DNA from: Candidatus Lambdaproteobacteria bacterium RIFOXYD2_FULL_56_26
Lineage (GTDB): Bacteria > SAR324 > XYD2-FULL-50-16
Length of the DNA stretch: 46,132 nt
Direction of reading: 5' to 3'
NCBI GenBank assembly: GCA_001783715.1
Contig: MFNF01000012.1
Location: forward strand, 1-46,132
The notes beneath the pieces are model-generated. The model did no database searches. It saw only the letters and a list, made by a program, of their open reading frames with translations, and was not told where the DNA came from. The position numbers were made by a program, and so were the translations under genes. Below, in pieces: positions 35,257 to 44,156 of this stretch. Position 1 is the first letter of the stretch, and every line of letters begins with the position of its first letter.

Positions 35257-36392
35257 TGGTCCTGGCTTTTCAGATTTTCGCTACCGTACCTTTTGTGGTA
35301 CAGGTTTACAAAGGTCAAAAAGATCGACATGACCAGGGGGCCGTAAAAGATCCCCAAGGCTCCGAAGGCGGTCACTCCGCCGATGATACTCAAAAAGACC
35401 AAGACCGAATGGATCTTGACCCTTCCCCCCACAAACCGGGGTTTAAAGCCCTGCTCCACTGCAATGGCGATCAAACTGCAACCCAAAAAGACCCCGACCG
35501 CCTCCGTCTGTTTGCCCACCATCCAAAGGTACAAGGAGGCGGGGATGAAGCCCACGCTCATGCCCACCATGGGGACAAAGGCCAAAACGATCATGGTGGC
35601 GGTCCACAAAAAAATCGACTGGATCCCGGCCATCCAAAAGATCACCCCGGCAGCCACTCCTTGGATGACCCCGCCGATCCCGTTGCCCACCAGGGTAACA
35701 TAGTTCATTTGGTTGAACTTATCGATCACCAAATCTTCCTCGTCCGCAGGCAGAGGACTCAGTTCAACAAAAAACCGCTTGATTGCCTCCCCTTCGGCCA
35801 GGATGCCGTAGAGGGTCACCATCATCACCATAAAGTTGACCAAAAACCCCAGCAGGTTGCCCAGCCAATTGTTGATCGAATCCAAGAGGTAACTGCTGGC
35901 GTTGCGGGCCCAATCCAAGATCAGGCTTTGCAGGCTGCTAACATTGTACTTGAGGTTGAAGACCTCGAAGATCTGGGCCAACAACTTGGGCAGCAGTCCT
36001 TCCCCAAAAAACAATTCTTCGATCGTCTCTTCGGTGACGTTGGTCTTCACCTCCCCAAACAGGATCACCGCCTCGTCGGTCAGCTCCAAGGCCAGATAAA
36101 CCATCGGTGCAAAAAAGGTGCAGACAATCACCAACATTACCAGAACCACCGCCAACCGGTGGGGAACCTTCCAGCGCCGTTTGAGGTACTGGTGCATGGG
36201 CATGAAGGTCCCGGCCAGGATCGCCCCGAAGACGATAGAATCCAGATAGGGGTAAAAGATCAGGGCCATCAGATAAAACAACGCCCCATAGCCGATCACA
36301 AAGGCGATGTTGGACTGGAGGCTGTGTTGTTTTCTCCGTTCGGTCGGCAGGTGGCCCAACTGGGGAGCTTCGTATTCTTTCAGGTCAGGCAT
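35253..36392 (-). CDS. AI-2E family permease (PerM/YdiK type)
   Basis: This 379-residue inner-membrane protein of the AI-2E (UPF0118) family has about seven or eight membrane segments. Early segments include FVIGYGALFYLMALIFYPY, DSIVFGAILAGTFMPMHQYLKRR and LAVVLVMLVIVCTFFAPMVYL. A central soluble helical part precedes LGNLLGFLVNFMVMMVTLYG. The late block carries the family signature PMVGMSVGFIPASLYL and GALGIFYGPLVMSIFLT. Members export autoinducers, IAA or sodium/protons; the substrate is not predictable. It sits 57 bases after trkA and overlaps the 1329-residue gene by 4 bases. Confidence 0.9.
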   Translation of the reverse strand: MPDLKEYEAPQLGHLPTERRKQHSLQSNIAFVIGYGALFYLMALIFYPYLDSIVFGAILAGTFMPMHQYLKRRWKVPHRLAVVLVMLVIVCTFFAPMVYLALELTDEAVILFGEVKTNVTEETIEELFFGEGLLPKLLAQIFEVFNLKYNVSSLQSLILDWARNASSYLLDSINNWLGNLLGFLVNFMVMMVTLYGILAEGEAIKRFFVELSPLPADEEDLVIDKFNQMNYVTLVGNGIGGVIQGVAAGVIFWMAGIQSIFLWTATMIVLAFVPMVGMSVGFIPASLYLWMVGKQTEAVGVFLGCSLIAIAVEQGFKPRFVGGRVKIHSVLVFLSIIGGVTAFGALGIFYGPLVMSIFLTFVNLYHKRYGSENLKSQDQ

Positions 36393-36422
36393 TTGGGGTC
36401 GGGTCTAAAGATCAATATTTAC

Positions 36423-36441
36423 CCTAGGCTTGGAGCCTAGG
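36423..36441. other. Perfect hairpin between trkA and the permease gene
   Basis: CCTAGGCT (36423-36430), loop TGG and AGCCTAGG (36434-36441) form a stable 8-base stem with no following T-run on either strand. It lies in the 57-base gap of an operon, so an RNA processing, stability or attenuation role is more likely than termination. Confidence 0.45.
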
Positions 36442-36449
36442 CCACAAGG

Positions 36450-37853
36450 TTAATCCAAGCCGGAGCGAGGGGGCAAGCGGTCTGTCCCGGTTTTTTTCCC
36501 TTCGATCAATTCCTTCAGTCTAGGCACGCCTTCAGGCAAGGTGAGCATCACCACCTGGTTGCCCGCTTCGATCACCGTCTCCCCATCGGCGATGATTGCC
36601 TGGTTCCCCCCTCGCAACAAGGCCCCCACCAGAGAACCGGCCGGAAGCCGGAGATTTTTGAGCGGCATCCCCAGGATCGGTGCCCCCTCTCCGGCGACCA
36701 TTTCGTGGACCTCCATGTGGGTCTCGCTGATGGTGGTAAAGTTCAACTCCCCTTGCCCGCCGTACAGGGCCTTCCTAACCTTGCGGGCGGTGGAAAGCCT
36801 GGGGCTGATCACCCCGTCGATCCCCGAAACTCGGGCCACCCGAGCGATGTCCTCCCGGTTGACCAAGGCAATGGTTTTTTTTGCTTTGAGGTACTTGGCG
36901 CAAAGAGCTGCAGCCAAATTCAAAGGGTCGCTTTGGGTGACGGCGATAAACAGGGCGCAAACCGGTACATCCAACTCCAACTGGAGCTTGACCGAGTCCG
37001 CCTCGCCACTGACCATCTGGAAGTGCGGATTCCCGTGGACCTGCTTTTTGATCTCCAGCGGTTCCCCTTCCCCAACGATTTGGGTCACTTCATAGTGGGA
37101 CTTCAACAACCCGGCCACCACCCGAGCGGCAACATGCCCCCCCCCAGCCACCACGGCCCTACGGCTGAGCGCCACCTTGACCTGCAAAAACTCATTGAGC
37201 GACTCCATCTTTTCCTTGAGTACCAGGATGTAGATGTAGTCTCCGGCCTTGAGGGTGTCCCGGCCCGAAGGGATGAAGGACTCCCCGTCCCGGACGATCG
37301 AGGCGATCAAAAAGTCCCGTTTTTGCGCCCCCCCGCGGAGTTCGTTGAGCGGACGGTTCACCAGATGGGATTCTTGGCGCATGTTGTAGCCGATCAACAT
37401 GACGTTTTTCTCCCCAAAGGCCGAAACCTCCGCCGCCGAGGCAAAGGCCGCCAAGTCCAGTATCTCCTTGGAGGCAACGATGGAACTGTTGATGATCTCG
37501 CTGATCCCCGATTCCAGGTACTTGGCGATCAGGTTTCGTTTGACGAAGGATTCGGTCTTGGTCACCGCAATCTTGGTTTTGACCCCATAAAGCCCCGCCA
37601 ACAGGCAGCAGATCAGGTTGGTTTCGTCCTGGTCGGTGGCGGCGATGACCACGTCGGTCTCGGCGATTCCCGCTCGTTCCAAGACCGTCAGGCTGGTCCC
37701 GTTGCCCCGAACGCAGGCGACGTTGAGTTCCTTTTGGGAGTTGGCCAAATGGATGGGGTTTTCGTCCACCAAGGTCACGTCCAAATGTTCTTCGCTCAAC
37801 TCCTGGGCGATGTGGTTTCCGGTCTCTCCGGCTCCGATGATCAACAGTCTCAT
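36450..37853 (-). CDS. trkA: Trk potassium uptake regulator TrkA
   Basis: This 467-residue cytoplasmic gating subunit of a TrkH/KtrB-type potassium channel has two tandem RCK units. Each has a Rossmann TrkA_N domain: the first opens MRLLIIGAGETGNHIAQELSE, with the acidic ribose-binding residue in VTLVDEN and a second GNG element. The second opens AVVAGGGHVAARVVAGLL. Each is followed by a TrkA_C regulatory domain. Potassium uptake would be NAD(H)- or ATP-regulated. It overlaps ligA by 4 bases (ATGA). No trkH is present in the window. Confidence 0.93.
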   Translation of the reverse strand: MRLLIIGAGETGNHIAQELSEEHLDVTLVDENPIHLANSQKELNVACVRGNGTSLTVLERAGIAETDVVIAATDQDETNLICCLLAGLYGVKTKIAVTKTESFVKRNLIAKYLESGISEIINSSIVASKEILDLAAFASAAEVSAFGEKNVMLIGYNMRQESHLVNRPLNELRGGAQKRDFLIASIVRDGESFIPSGRDTLKAGDYIYILVLKEKMESLNEFLQVKVALSRRAVVAGGGHVAARVVAGLLKSHYEVTQIVGEGEPLEIKKQVHGNPHFQMVSGEADSVKLQLELDVPVCALFIAVTQSDPLNLAAALCAKYLKAKKTIALVNREDIARVARVSGIDGVISPRLSTARKVRKALYGGQGELNFTTISETHMEVHEMVAGEGAPILGMPLKNLRLPAGSLVGALLRGGNQAIIADGETVIEAGNQVVMLTLPEGVPRLKELIEGKKTGTDRLPPRSGLD

Positions 37854-39889
37854 GGTCCGGTCTCGATCAAGTGGTGCATAGCCTCTTCGTCCAAAATCGG
37901 GACCCCCAATTCTTGGGCTTTTTTCAATTTGGAGCCTGCCTCAACTCCGGCCAACAAGTAGTTGGTCTTAGCCGAAACGGCGCTGGTGACCGTAAAGCCC
38001 AACTGTTCCAGTCGGAACTTCCAATCGCTCCGTTTTTCCTGCAAGGTACCGGTGATACACAGGGTCTTGCCCGCAAAGGGCTGGTTCTTGGGCCGTTCCA
38101 GCAAGGCGGGACGTAACCCCAGGTCCAACAATTCCCGGACCAGGGCTCGGTTTTTTTCTTCCCCGGTCCAGCGGAGCAATTGGCCTCGCAACACCTCGCC
38201 CAGGTTGGCCACCTTCACCAGGTCCGCTTCGGTCAAGGCCAGCAGGCCCTGAAGGTCCGGGAGCTCTTGGGCCAACAGTTTGGCCGCCTTTTCGCCGACC
38301 TGGGGAATCCCCAACCCGTAGATCAAATGGTTCAAGGGCCGGGTCTTGGAAGCCTCGATGGCTTCCAAAAGCTTGGTCACCGAAAGCTTGCCCAGCCCTT
38401 CGATCTGTTCCAAGATTTCCCGCTTTTGCGCCAGCCGGTATAGGTCCGCAATGCCGCCGATCAGCCTCTTTTCCAGCAGCAGGTGGCTCATCTTTCCGCC
38501 CAAGGTTTTGATGTCCATGCCCTTCTTGGAGACAAAATGTTCCACTTGTCCGTCCAGGACCGCCGGGCAAGCCGGGTTGACACACCGGAGGTCCACCTCC
38601 AGTTCCGGCTCTTGGCCTTCCTTGGGCTTGGAGCCCGCCTTGGGCAGCCGGGTCAAGGCCGTAGCGCAGGAGGGGCAAACCACCGGTGCCTCCAAGGGTA
38701 CCGCTCCGGGCACCCGGTCCAAAACCTCCACGGCCAAGACCTTGGGGATGATGTCTCCCCCCTTGACCAGATAAACCGAATCCTGTTCGTGCAGCCCCAG
38801 GACCTCACAGACCTGCTTGTAGTTGTGCAGGCTTGCCCGGCGCACCGTGGTTCCGGCCAGCTCTACCGGGGAGACCACCGCCACCGGCGTGACCACACCG
38901 GTCCGGCCGACGCTCTGCTCCACCTTGATCAACTGGGCCTTCGCCCGCTCTGGCCGAAACTTCCAAGCCCGAGCCCAGACCGGGAACTTGGCGGTCCGCC
39001 CCAGCCTTGCCCGTTGGCCCAGGTCCATGATTTTGATCACCACTCCGTCGATCTCAAACTCCAGGTCCTTGCGTTTGGCCTCCATTTGGGCGCAAAACTC
39101 CAAGACCTGGGCCAAGTCCCCGGTGACCAAACGGTGCGGGTTGACCGGCAGGCCCCAGGACTCCATCTTTTTTAGGTTCCCTTCGTGGTTGGACTCAAAG
39201 CCGGGGGTGACCAGATCATACAGCAGGATCGAAAGTTTTCGTTGGGCCACCGCTTGGGGATCCTTGAGCCGGAGCGAACCGGCGGCGGCATTACGGGGAT
39301 TTTTGAAGGGCTCCTCTCCCGCCTCTTCCAAAGCTTGGTTCAACCGTTCAAACTGGGCTTTTTTGAGCAACACCTCCCCCCGCAGTTCCAGGTCCAGCGG
39401 TTCTTGGAGCGCCAGGGGCAGTTCGGGGATGGTAGAGAGGTTGGGGGTCACCAGATCCCCTTGTTCCCCGTTGCCCCGGGTCACTGCCTGGGCCAGTTTT
39501 CCCTTTTGGTAAACCACCGAGATGGAAAGTCCGTCCAGTTTGGCTTCACAACAAAAAACCGGAACCAACCCCTCCAACTCCTTGTTCAGCCTCTCTCCCC
39601 AGGCAAGCAGTTCCTCAGGAGTGGAGATATTTTCCAAGGAAAGCATCGGGGTCTGGTGTTTGGCCTTGGGGAACAGGTCGAGAGGCTCGGTACCGACCCG
39701 CCGGTTGGGCGAATCCGGTCGGGCCGCCTGGGGATACAAGGCTTCCAGCTCGGCCAGTTGGCCTGCCAGCAGGTCATATTGGTCGTCGTCGAGCAGGGCG
39801 GTACCGGTATTGTAGTAGGCGCTCGCCGCTTGGGACAAGAGGTCGGTCAGTCGGTCGATCTCTGCTTTGGCCTGGGTTGCAGTCAGCAT
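37850..39889 (-). CDS. ligA: NAD-dependent DNA ligase LigA
   Basis: This 679-residue replicative and repair ligase starts at ATG 39889. The adenylation domain has CEAKLDGLSISVVY with the nucleophile Lys117. NPRNAAAGSLR, EFEIDGVVIKI, ARAWKFRPE and EQSVGRTGVVTPVAVVSPVEL mark the nucleotidyltransferase and OB folds. A four-Cys zinc finger (VVCPSC...RCVNPACPA), HhH repeats (FVSKKGMDIKTLG, IEGLGKLSVTKLLEAI, LGIPQVGEKAAKLLA) and a C-terminal BRCT domain (about 600-679) complete it. Every family block is present. Confidence 0.96.
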   Translation of the reverse strand: MLTATQAKAEIDRLTDLLSQAASAYYNTGTALLDDDQYDLLAGQLAELEALYPQAARPDSPNRRVGTEPLDLFPKAKHQTPMLSLENISTPEELLAWGERLNKELEGLVPVFCCEAKLDGLSISVVYQKGKLAQAVTRGNGEQGDLVTPNLSTIPELPLALQEPLDLELRGEVLLKKAQFERLNQALEEAGEEPFKNPRNAAAGSLRLKDPQAVAQRKLSILLYDLVTPGFESNHEGNLKKMESWGLPVNPHRLVTGDLAQVLEFCAQMEAKRKDLEFEIDGVVIKIMDLGQRARLGRTAKFPVWARAWKFRPERAKAQLIKVEQSVGRTGVVTPVAVVSPVELAGTTVRRASLHNYKQVCEVLGLHEQDSVYLVKGGDIIPKVLAVEVLDRVPGAVPLEAPVVCPSCATALTRLPKAGSKPKEGQEPELEVDLRCVNPACPAVLDGQVEHFVSKKGMDIKTLGGKMSHLLLEKRLIGGIADLYRLAQKREILEQIEGLGKLSVTKLLEAIEASKTRPLNHLIYGLGIPQVGEKAAKLLAQELPDLQGLLALTEADLVKVANLGEVLRGQLLRWTGEEKNRALVRELLDLGLRPALLERPKNQPFAGKTLCITGTLQEKRSDWKFRLEQLGFTVTSAVSAKTNYLLAGVEAGSKLKKAQELGVPILDEEAMHHLIETGP

Positions 39890-40082
39890 GGATCGGAAGT
39901 CGAGGAGCGGGGTGCCACTTGGGTTTGCTTTTTCGTTTCTTCCGCTCTATAGTTCGGAAGCACTGGACCGATCTTATTGTATATAAGAGAGGTCGATTGA
40001 CTTGTATCTGATCCGTCTTTGACCCGCAACCAAAAAGCCCCAAGCGCCTGGGCACCCTTAGGCCAACTGTGAGCTAGGCCCG

Positions 40083-41648
40083 ATGAGCAAAAAACCGACC
40101 CGCAGCATCTTTTACCTCCCCTTTGACCTGATCAAAGCCTTTTTGTTTACCTTTAAGGTTTTGACCGCCTTCATGAAGGAAGCCCGAGAGGTGACCTTTT
40201 CGGACACCGAAGAGCAGAGCATCGACGAACAGATCAAGCTCAAGGCCCGAAAACTCCTGCAAACCCAGGTGGAAAACTACGGTTCCAAGGTGATTACCCC
40301 CAGGGTGGAAGACGAGGTCAAGGAAAAGCTCAACCAAAGGTTCCTGGACTATGCCAACGACCCGGACAACCAACCGATCAAAACCAAGATCGACGAACTG
40401 TTGCGCAACTACCTCAAGGGCTTTGACCTCAAACGGTTGGCCAAGGAAACCGGGGAACAGTTCGAGCTGCACCTCAACGCCAAATTCTTAGAAGTCAGCT
40501 GCCAGACCGACCCGTCGGAACACAAAGCGGTAGCCGAAAAAATCGAAAGCCTGCTGCTTGAGTTGCTGACCCAGATCGGCCAACAGGACATCTTCAAGGA
40601 AACGAGGCTGGAGATCGACCGGCACCTGAACCAAAAGATCCTCACCTTGGCTTGTGCCACCCAAAACCCGGTGGTTACCCAGAAGATCGAAGAGTTGACC
40701 TCTGGGTACATCAAAGGTTTGACCCAAGTGATCTTGACCGCCGAGACCCTGGAGTCGATCCGCAAGATGGTCAACGAAAGGGGCTTGGGCTGGACCGCCT
40801 TGGCCGGGATGGTGGAGATCGAGAAAAAGTCCCAGGAACTCTTTACCCATTTGATCGGCTCCCTCCAAACCCAGGCGGTTTCGGCCGAAGTGGTGGAGGT
40901 GATCAAGGCCACGGTTTCCACCGCCATCCAAAAAATCGCCAGCCTGCCCGAAAACGCCGAGGTTTTGGTCCGGGCCAAGGAGCTTTCGGCCCAGATCATC
41001 GGGCAACTGACCCAAGCCGAGGTGGCCAACACGACCCAGGCTTCGATCATCACCCATGTCAACCAAGAGCTGCTCAAGTTCGCCTGCGAACAAAGCAACG
41101 GCATCATCAACAACCGTCTGGTCGGGATTCTCCAGGAACTGGTCAACGGCATGGGGCCCCATTCACTCTACCCGGAAACCGAAAACGCCATTCGGCTCAA
41201 CCTCAACACGAGGGCCGTGGATCTGGCCCAAATCCCCAACAACCCCGAGATGATCCAAGGGGCCGAGGAGCTGCTACACATCTTCCTGCAAAGTTCGGAG
41301 AACAAGGAAGTGGTGGAGCAGGGGTCCTTGGCGGCCATCAAGCGCACCCTCAACGAGGTGCTGGTCGAACTGATCCAAGAAACCGGCAAGATCGAAAAGG
41401 AAGCCAAACGGGTTTTCAACGAAATCCTGGAAAACTGCGGTCCCGGCAACATCGATCCTTTGGTGCGTATGAAGGTCGAATCGGTGTTGTACCAAGTGCT
41501 GGTCAAACAGCTGGCGGTTTACGGCAACAAGGAACTGACCCACAAGGCCTTGGAACTGATCCAAGAGGTGGCCCAGAGCCTGCCCCATGAATCTTCGGTC
41601 AACGACCTGATCATGAGCCACAAAGTCCGGCAACCCAGCCAAGTTTAA
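40083..41648 (+). CDS. Repeat protein of about nine 48-residue helical units
   Basis: The 521-residue protein has no family I recognise. The N-terminus (IFYLPFDLIKAFLFTFKV, 9-26) is a hydrophobic/amphipathic segment that could anchor it to the membrane face; no cleavable signal is evident. The rest is a tandem repeat. Units begin near residues 83 (LNQRFLDYA), 131 (LNAKFLEVS), 182 (LNQKILTLA), 230 (VNERGLGWT), 278 (VSTAIQKIA), 326 (VNQELLKFA), 374 (LNTRAVDLA), 423 (LNEVLVELI) and 471. This gives a period of 48 with little slack. Each unit has a first helix, a turn with Pro/Asn, then a K-x-E-E-L-L helix and an acidic E-T-x-x-x-I end. An alpha-solenoid or helical rod is likely. Confidence 0.8.
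   Translation: MSKKPTRSIFYLPFDLIKAFLFTFKVLTAFMKEAREVTFSDTEEQSIDEQIKLKARKLLQTQVENYGSKVITPRVEDEVKEKLNQRFLDYANDPDNQPIKTKIDELLRNYLKGFDLKRLAKETGEQFELHLNAKFLEVSCQTDPSEHKAVAEKIESLLLELLTQIGQQDIFKETRLEIDRHLNQKILTLACATQNPVVTQKIEELTSGYIKGLTQVILTAETLESIRKMVNERGLGWTALAGMVEIEKKSQELFTHLIGSLQTQAVSAEVVEVIKATVSTAIQKIASLPENAEVLVRAKELSAQIIGQLTQAEVANTTQASIITHVNQELLKFACEQSNGIINNRLVGILQELVNGMGPHSLYPETENAIRLNLNTRAVDLAQIPNNPEMIQGAEELLHIFLQSSENKEVVEQGSLAAIKRTLNEVLVELIQETGKIEKEAKRVFNEILENCGPGNIDPLVRMKVESVLYQVLVKQLAVYGNKELTHKALELIQEVAQSLPHESSVNDLIMSHKVRQPSQV
40329..41582 (+). repeat. 48-residue tandem repeat region
   Basis: Unit starts at residues 83, 131, 182, 230, 278, 326, 374, 423 and 471 give intervals of 48, 51, 48, 48, 48, 48, 49 and 48. 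Shared positions are an opening L/V-N, a hydrophobic-x-x-A near +8, P-x-N near +12, a K-x-x-E-L-L block near +20, and a closing E-T-x-x-x-I near +40. DNA copies have diverged, so this is an old duplication. Confidence 0.8.
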
Positions 41649-41698
41649 GGTCCGGCAGACCGTTTTCAGTTGAGTTTTTTGTAGTCTAAGGAAAAAAA

Positions 41699-42526
41699 AT
41701 GGAACCACTTACCGTCAGTCAACACCCCAGAAAATCCAACCTGGGCAAATGGATTTACCCAGTCAACAGCCGTCGGGCCGGGGGGCTTTCCTTGGGCATC
41801 AACCTCAATGGAGACCAACGCTGCACCTTTGACTGTTCCTACTGCCAAGTTGAGCGCAAGCTCCCCTCCCAACTGGAAAACCCTCCGGTGCAGCTTTTGC
41901 TCAACGAGGTCCGGGTTTTTTTGACGGAATATGTCAAGGCCGGGCACTGGCATGAAATGCAGCTCAAGGACATCGCCCTGGCCGGAGACGGGGAGCCGAC
42001 CTTGTTCCCGGAACTCCACCGGCTGATGGAAGGGCTGGTGGCACTCAAAAAAGAATTGGCCTTGGACTGCCGACTGGTGTTGTTCACCAATGGCTCCAAC
42101 CTACACCGCCCCGACTTGCAGGAACTTTGGCCCCGCTTTTTTGCCGCCCAAGGAGAGGTTTGGGCCAAGTTGGACTTTTGGGACCAGGAGAGCTTCCAAC
42201 GGATCAACGGCAAAACCTTGGACCACCAAAGTATCTTGGACAACCTGCTCCACCTGGGGACCCAACACCCGCTCACCTTGCAGGCCTGTTTTTTTAAGAC
42301 GAGGCCCGACCAAGGCCCCAACCTGGAGGAGGTCGCCCAGTGGGCCGTTCAGTTTGACCGGCTGGTCGCTTCGGGGTTGAAGGTGGACCGCATCCAGGCC
42401 TACACGGTCGCTCGGGCACCCAGAGACCCCCAGGTCCTGCCCTATTCGGACCAGGAAATGGAAGAAATCGGCAATGACCTTTGCCGGTTGATTGGCCACC
42501 GGGTCGAGCTTTTTTTCTCTCACTAA
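41699..42526 (+). CDS. Radical SAM protein
   Basis: This 275-residue protein has an AAGGA site before the ATG. The [4Fe-4S]/SAM cysteines are CTFDCSYC (Cys42, Cys46, Cys49) after SRRAGGLSLGINLNGDQ. This opening ('PSRRLGxSLGIDxxxxxxCxxxCxYC') is that of a widespread stand-alone radical SAM group. The GDGEPTLFPEL segment supplies the SAM-binding GGE-like motif (here GDGEP). LVLFTNGS matches the next barrel strand. The substrate is unknown; it is not MoaA by length or C-terminus. It is 27 bases upstream of pyrD. Confidence 0.88.
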   Translation: MEPLTVSQHPRKSNLGKWIYPVNSRRAGGLSLGINLNGDQRCTFDCSYCQVERKLPSQLENPPVQLLLNEVRVFLTEYVKAGHWHEMQLKDIALAGDGEPTLFPELHRLMEGLVALKKELALDCRLVLFTNGSNLHRPDLQELWPRFFAAQGEVWAKLDFWDQESFQRINGKTLDHQSILDNLLHLGTQHPLTLQACFFKTRPDQGPNLEEVAQWAVQFDRLVASGLKVDRIQAYTVARAPRDPQVLPYSDQEMEEIGNDLCRLIGHRVELFFSH

Positions 42527-42553
42527 TCACTCCCTTTGTTCCGCCCAAAACCA

Positions 42554-43642
42554 ATGTTCCGATTCCTCAAGCCTCTGCTTTACCAGTTGGAACCCGAATG
42601 GGTCCATGAGGCCACCTTGGGGGTTTCTCGTGCGGTCGGCTCCTCCAGGCGGTTGGAGCGGCTGGTGGAGATCCTCTACGACTTTGAGGACCAACGGTTG
42701 GCGGTGGAACTGGGTCCGCTTTCCTTCCCCAACCCGGTGGGTCTGGCTGCCGGGTTCGACAAAAATGGGGTGGCCCTTTCTTTGCTCTATGCCTTGGGTT
42801 TTGGGGCGGTCGAGGTCGGCACCGTGACCCCCAGGCCCCAGCCGGGTAACCCCAAGCCCCGGCTCTTCCGGTTGGTGGAAGACCAAGCGATCGTCAACCG
42901 CATGGGGTTCAACAACCACGGGGTGGAAGCCTTAGTCGCCCAAGTCCAAGGCCGCAAGTTCGGCCGCCCCTTAGGGGTCAACCTGGGCAAAAACAAGGAC
43001 ACCCCCAACGAACAAGCCGCCCAAGACTACTGCATCGGCCTGGAAAAGGCCTACGAAGTGGGGGATTACTTCACCATCAATATCAGCAGCCCCAACACCG
43101 TGGGGCTCAGAGACCTGCAATCCGAAGAAAGTTTGGTCCCCTTGCTCAAGGCGATTTTGGAGCATCGGCAAAAGTTGGCCAACCGGAGTGGGAACAAAAA
43201 GCCCCTGTGGCTCAAGGTCGCCCCGGACCTGAGCCAAGAAGCGCTGACCGTCGTCTGCCAGATCGCCTTGGAGCTGAGGCTGGATGCCTTGGTCCTGACC
43301 AACACCACGCTGGAGCGGCCTGGACTTTCGAGCCTCAACGGCTTGCAGTCCGGCGGCCTTTCAGGCAAACCGCTGGGCCCTTTGAGCAACCAAGCGCTGG
43401 ACTTCGCTTTTGGACTGACCGGGGGCAAGTTGCCGTTGGTGGGGGTAGGCGGGATTTTCTCCGCCCAAGATGCCTGGGCCAAGCTGGCACTGGGGGCCAG
43501 TTTGGTGCAGGTTTACACCGGGTTGATCTTCGAGGGGCCCGGTCTGGTCCGCAACATCAAGCAAGGGCTGGTAGAGCGGCTCAACCAACAGCGGGCCTAC
43601 GGTTTGCCCAAAAGAGTTGTGCAAAGCAAAGGGACGGTTTAG
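42554..43642 (+). CDS. pyrD: Dihydroorotate dehydrogenase (quinone), class 2
   Basis: This 362-residue FMN enzyme of pyrimidine synthesis starts at ATG 42554; the upstream TTG adds only six residues. The N-terminal helical membrane-association segment (FRFLKPLLYQLEPEWVHE) is the class 2 hallmark. NPVGLAAGFDKNG, VEVGTVTPRPQPGNPKPRLFRL, NRMGFNNHG, the active-site serine in NISSPNTVGLR (178-179) and VGVGGIFSAQDAW are all present. Electrons go to the quinone pool. Confidence 0.96.
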   Translation: MFRFLKPLLYQLEPEWVHEATLGVSRAVGSSRRLERLVEILYDFEDQRLAVELGPLSFPNPVGLAAGFDKNGVALSLLYALGFGAVEVGTVTPRPQPGNPKPRLFRLVEDQAIVNRMGFNNHGVEALVAQVQGRKFGRPLGVNLGKNKDTPNEQAAQDYCIGLEKAYEVGDYFTINISSPNTVGLRDLQSEESLVPLLKAILEHRQKLANRSGNKKPLWLKVAPDLSQEALTVVCQIALELRLDALVLTNTTLERPGLSSLNGLQSGGLSGKPLGPLSNQALDFAFGLTGGKLPLVGVGGIFSAQDAWAKLALGASLVQVYTGLIFEGPGLVRNIKQGLVERLNQQRAYGLPKRVVQSKGTV

Positions 43643-43673
43643 GCTCAACCTCAAGCAACTTTCAGGGACCGGT

Positions 43674-44156
43674 ATGGCGACCTACCAAGAAAACTACGAA
43701 CAACTCAAGGTGATGCGCTTTTCGGTCGGAACCATCGGTTTCGCCATCGCCATCACCGAGATCAGGGAAGTCATTTCCCCCACCGAGATCCGCAAAATTC
43801 CCAAGGCCCCCAACTTCATCGAAGGGGTCTTGAGCCTGCGGGGCGAGATCATCCCCGTGGTGGACCTGCGCCGCCTCTTTGAGGTGGATTCCCAAGGCAC
43901 CGATTACCGCATCATCCTGCGGGCGGTCAAAGGGGTCACTATCGGCTACATGGTCGATCAGGTCTCCAATGTAGTGCAAATCGAAAAAAAGAATATCCTG
44001 CCAAGGCCACCGGTCATCATCCAAGGGCTGTCCAAGGAATGTATCTACGGTTTGTTTGACCAAGAGGAAGACAACGTCCTTTTGATCGACCTTTCCAAGG
44101 CCATCAGCGGCAAAGAGGTTGAGGCCTTGAACTCCCTTGTAAACCAACACTCATGA
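43674..44156 (+). CDS. cheW: CheW chemotaxis adaptor
   Basis: This 160-residue protein starts at ATG 43674 with CAGGGA upstream. The whole length is a CheW domain: FSVGTIGFAIAITEIREVI, IRKIPKAPNFIEGVLSLRGEIIPVVDLR, YMVDQVSNVV and LLIDLSKAI. It couples methyl-accepting receptors to CheA. It is isolated from any cheA, receptor or flagellar gene here and overlaps the TlpA-like gene by 4 bases. Confidence 0.95.
   Translation: MATYQENYEQLKVMRFSVGTIGFAIAITEIREVISPTEIRKIPKAPNFIEGVLSLRGEIIPVVDLRRLFEVDSQGTDYRIILRAVKGVTIGYMVDQVSNVVQIEKKNILPRPPVIIQGLSKECIYGLFDQEEDNVLLIDLSKAISGKEVEALNSLVNQHS

Noticed and set aside
31780-35346. 1188-codon open frame on the plus strand
   Set aside because: It lies wholly antisense to the 1329-residue coiled-coil gene, and its translation (Leu/Gln/Gly/Val/His-rich) is what a codon-biased GC-rich gene yields on the opposite strand.
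36705-37961. 418-codon plus-strand frame
   Set aside because: Antisense to trkA and ligA, both of which are unmistakable.
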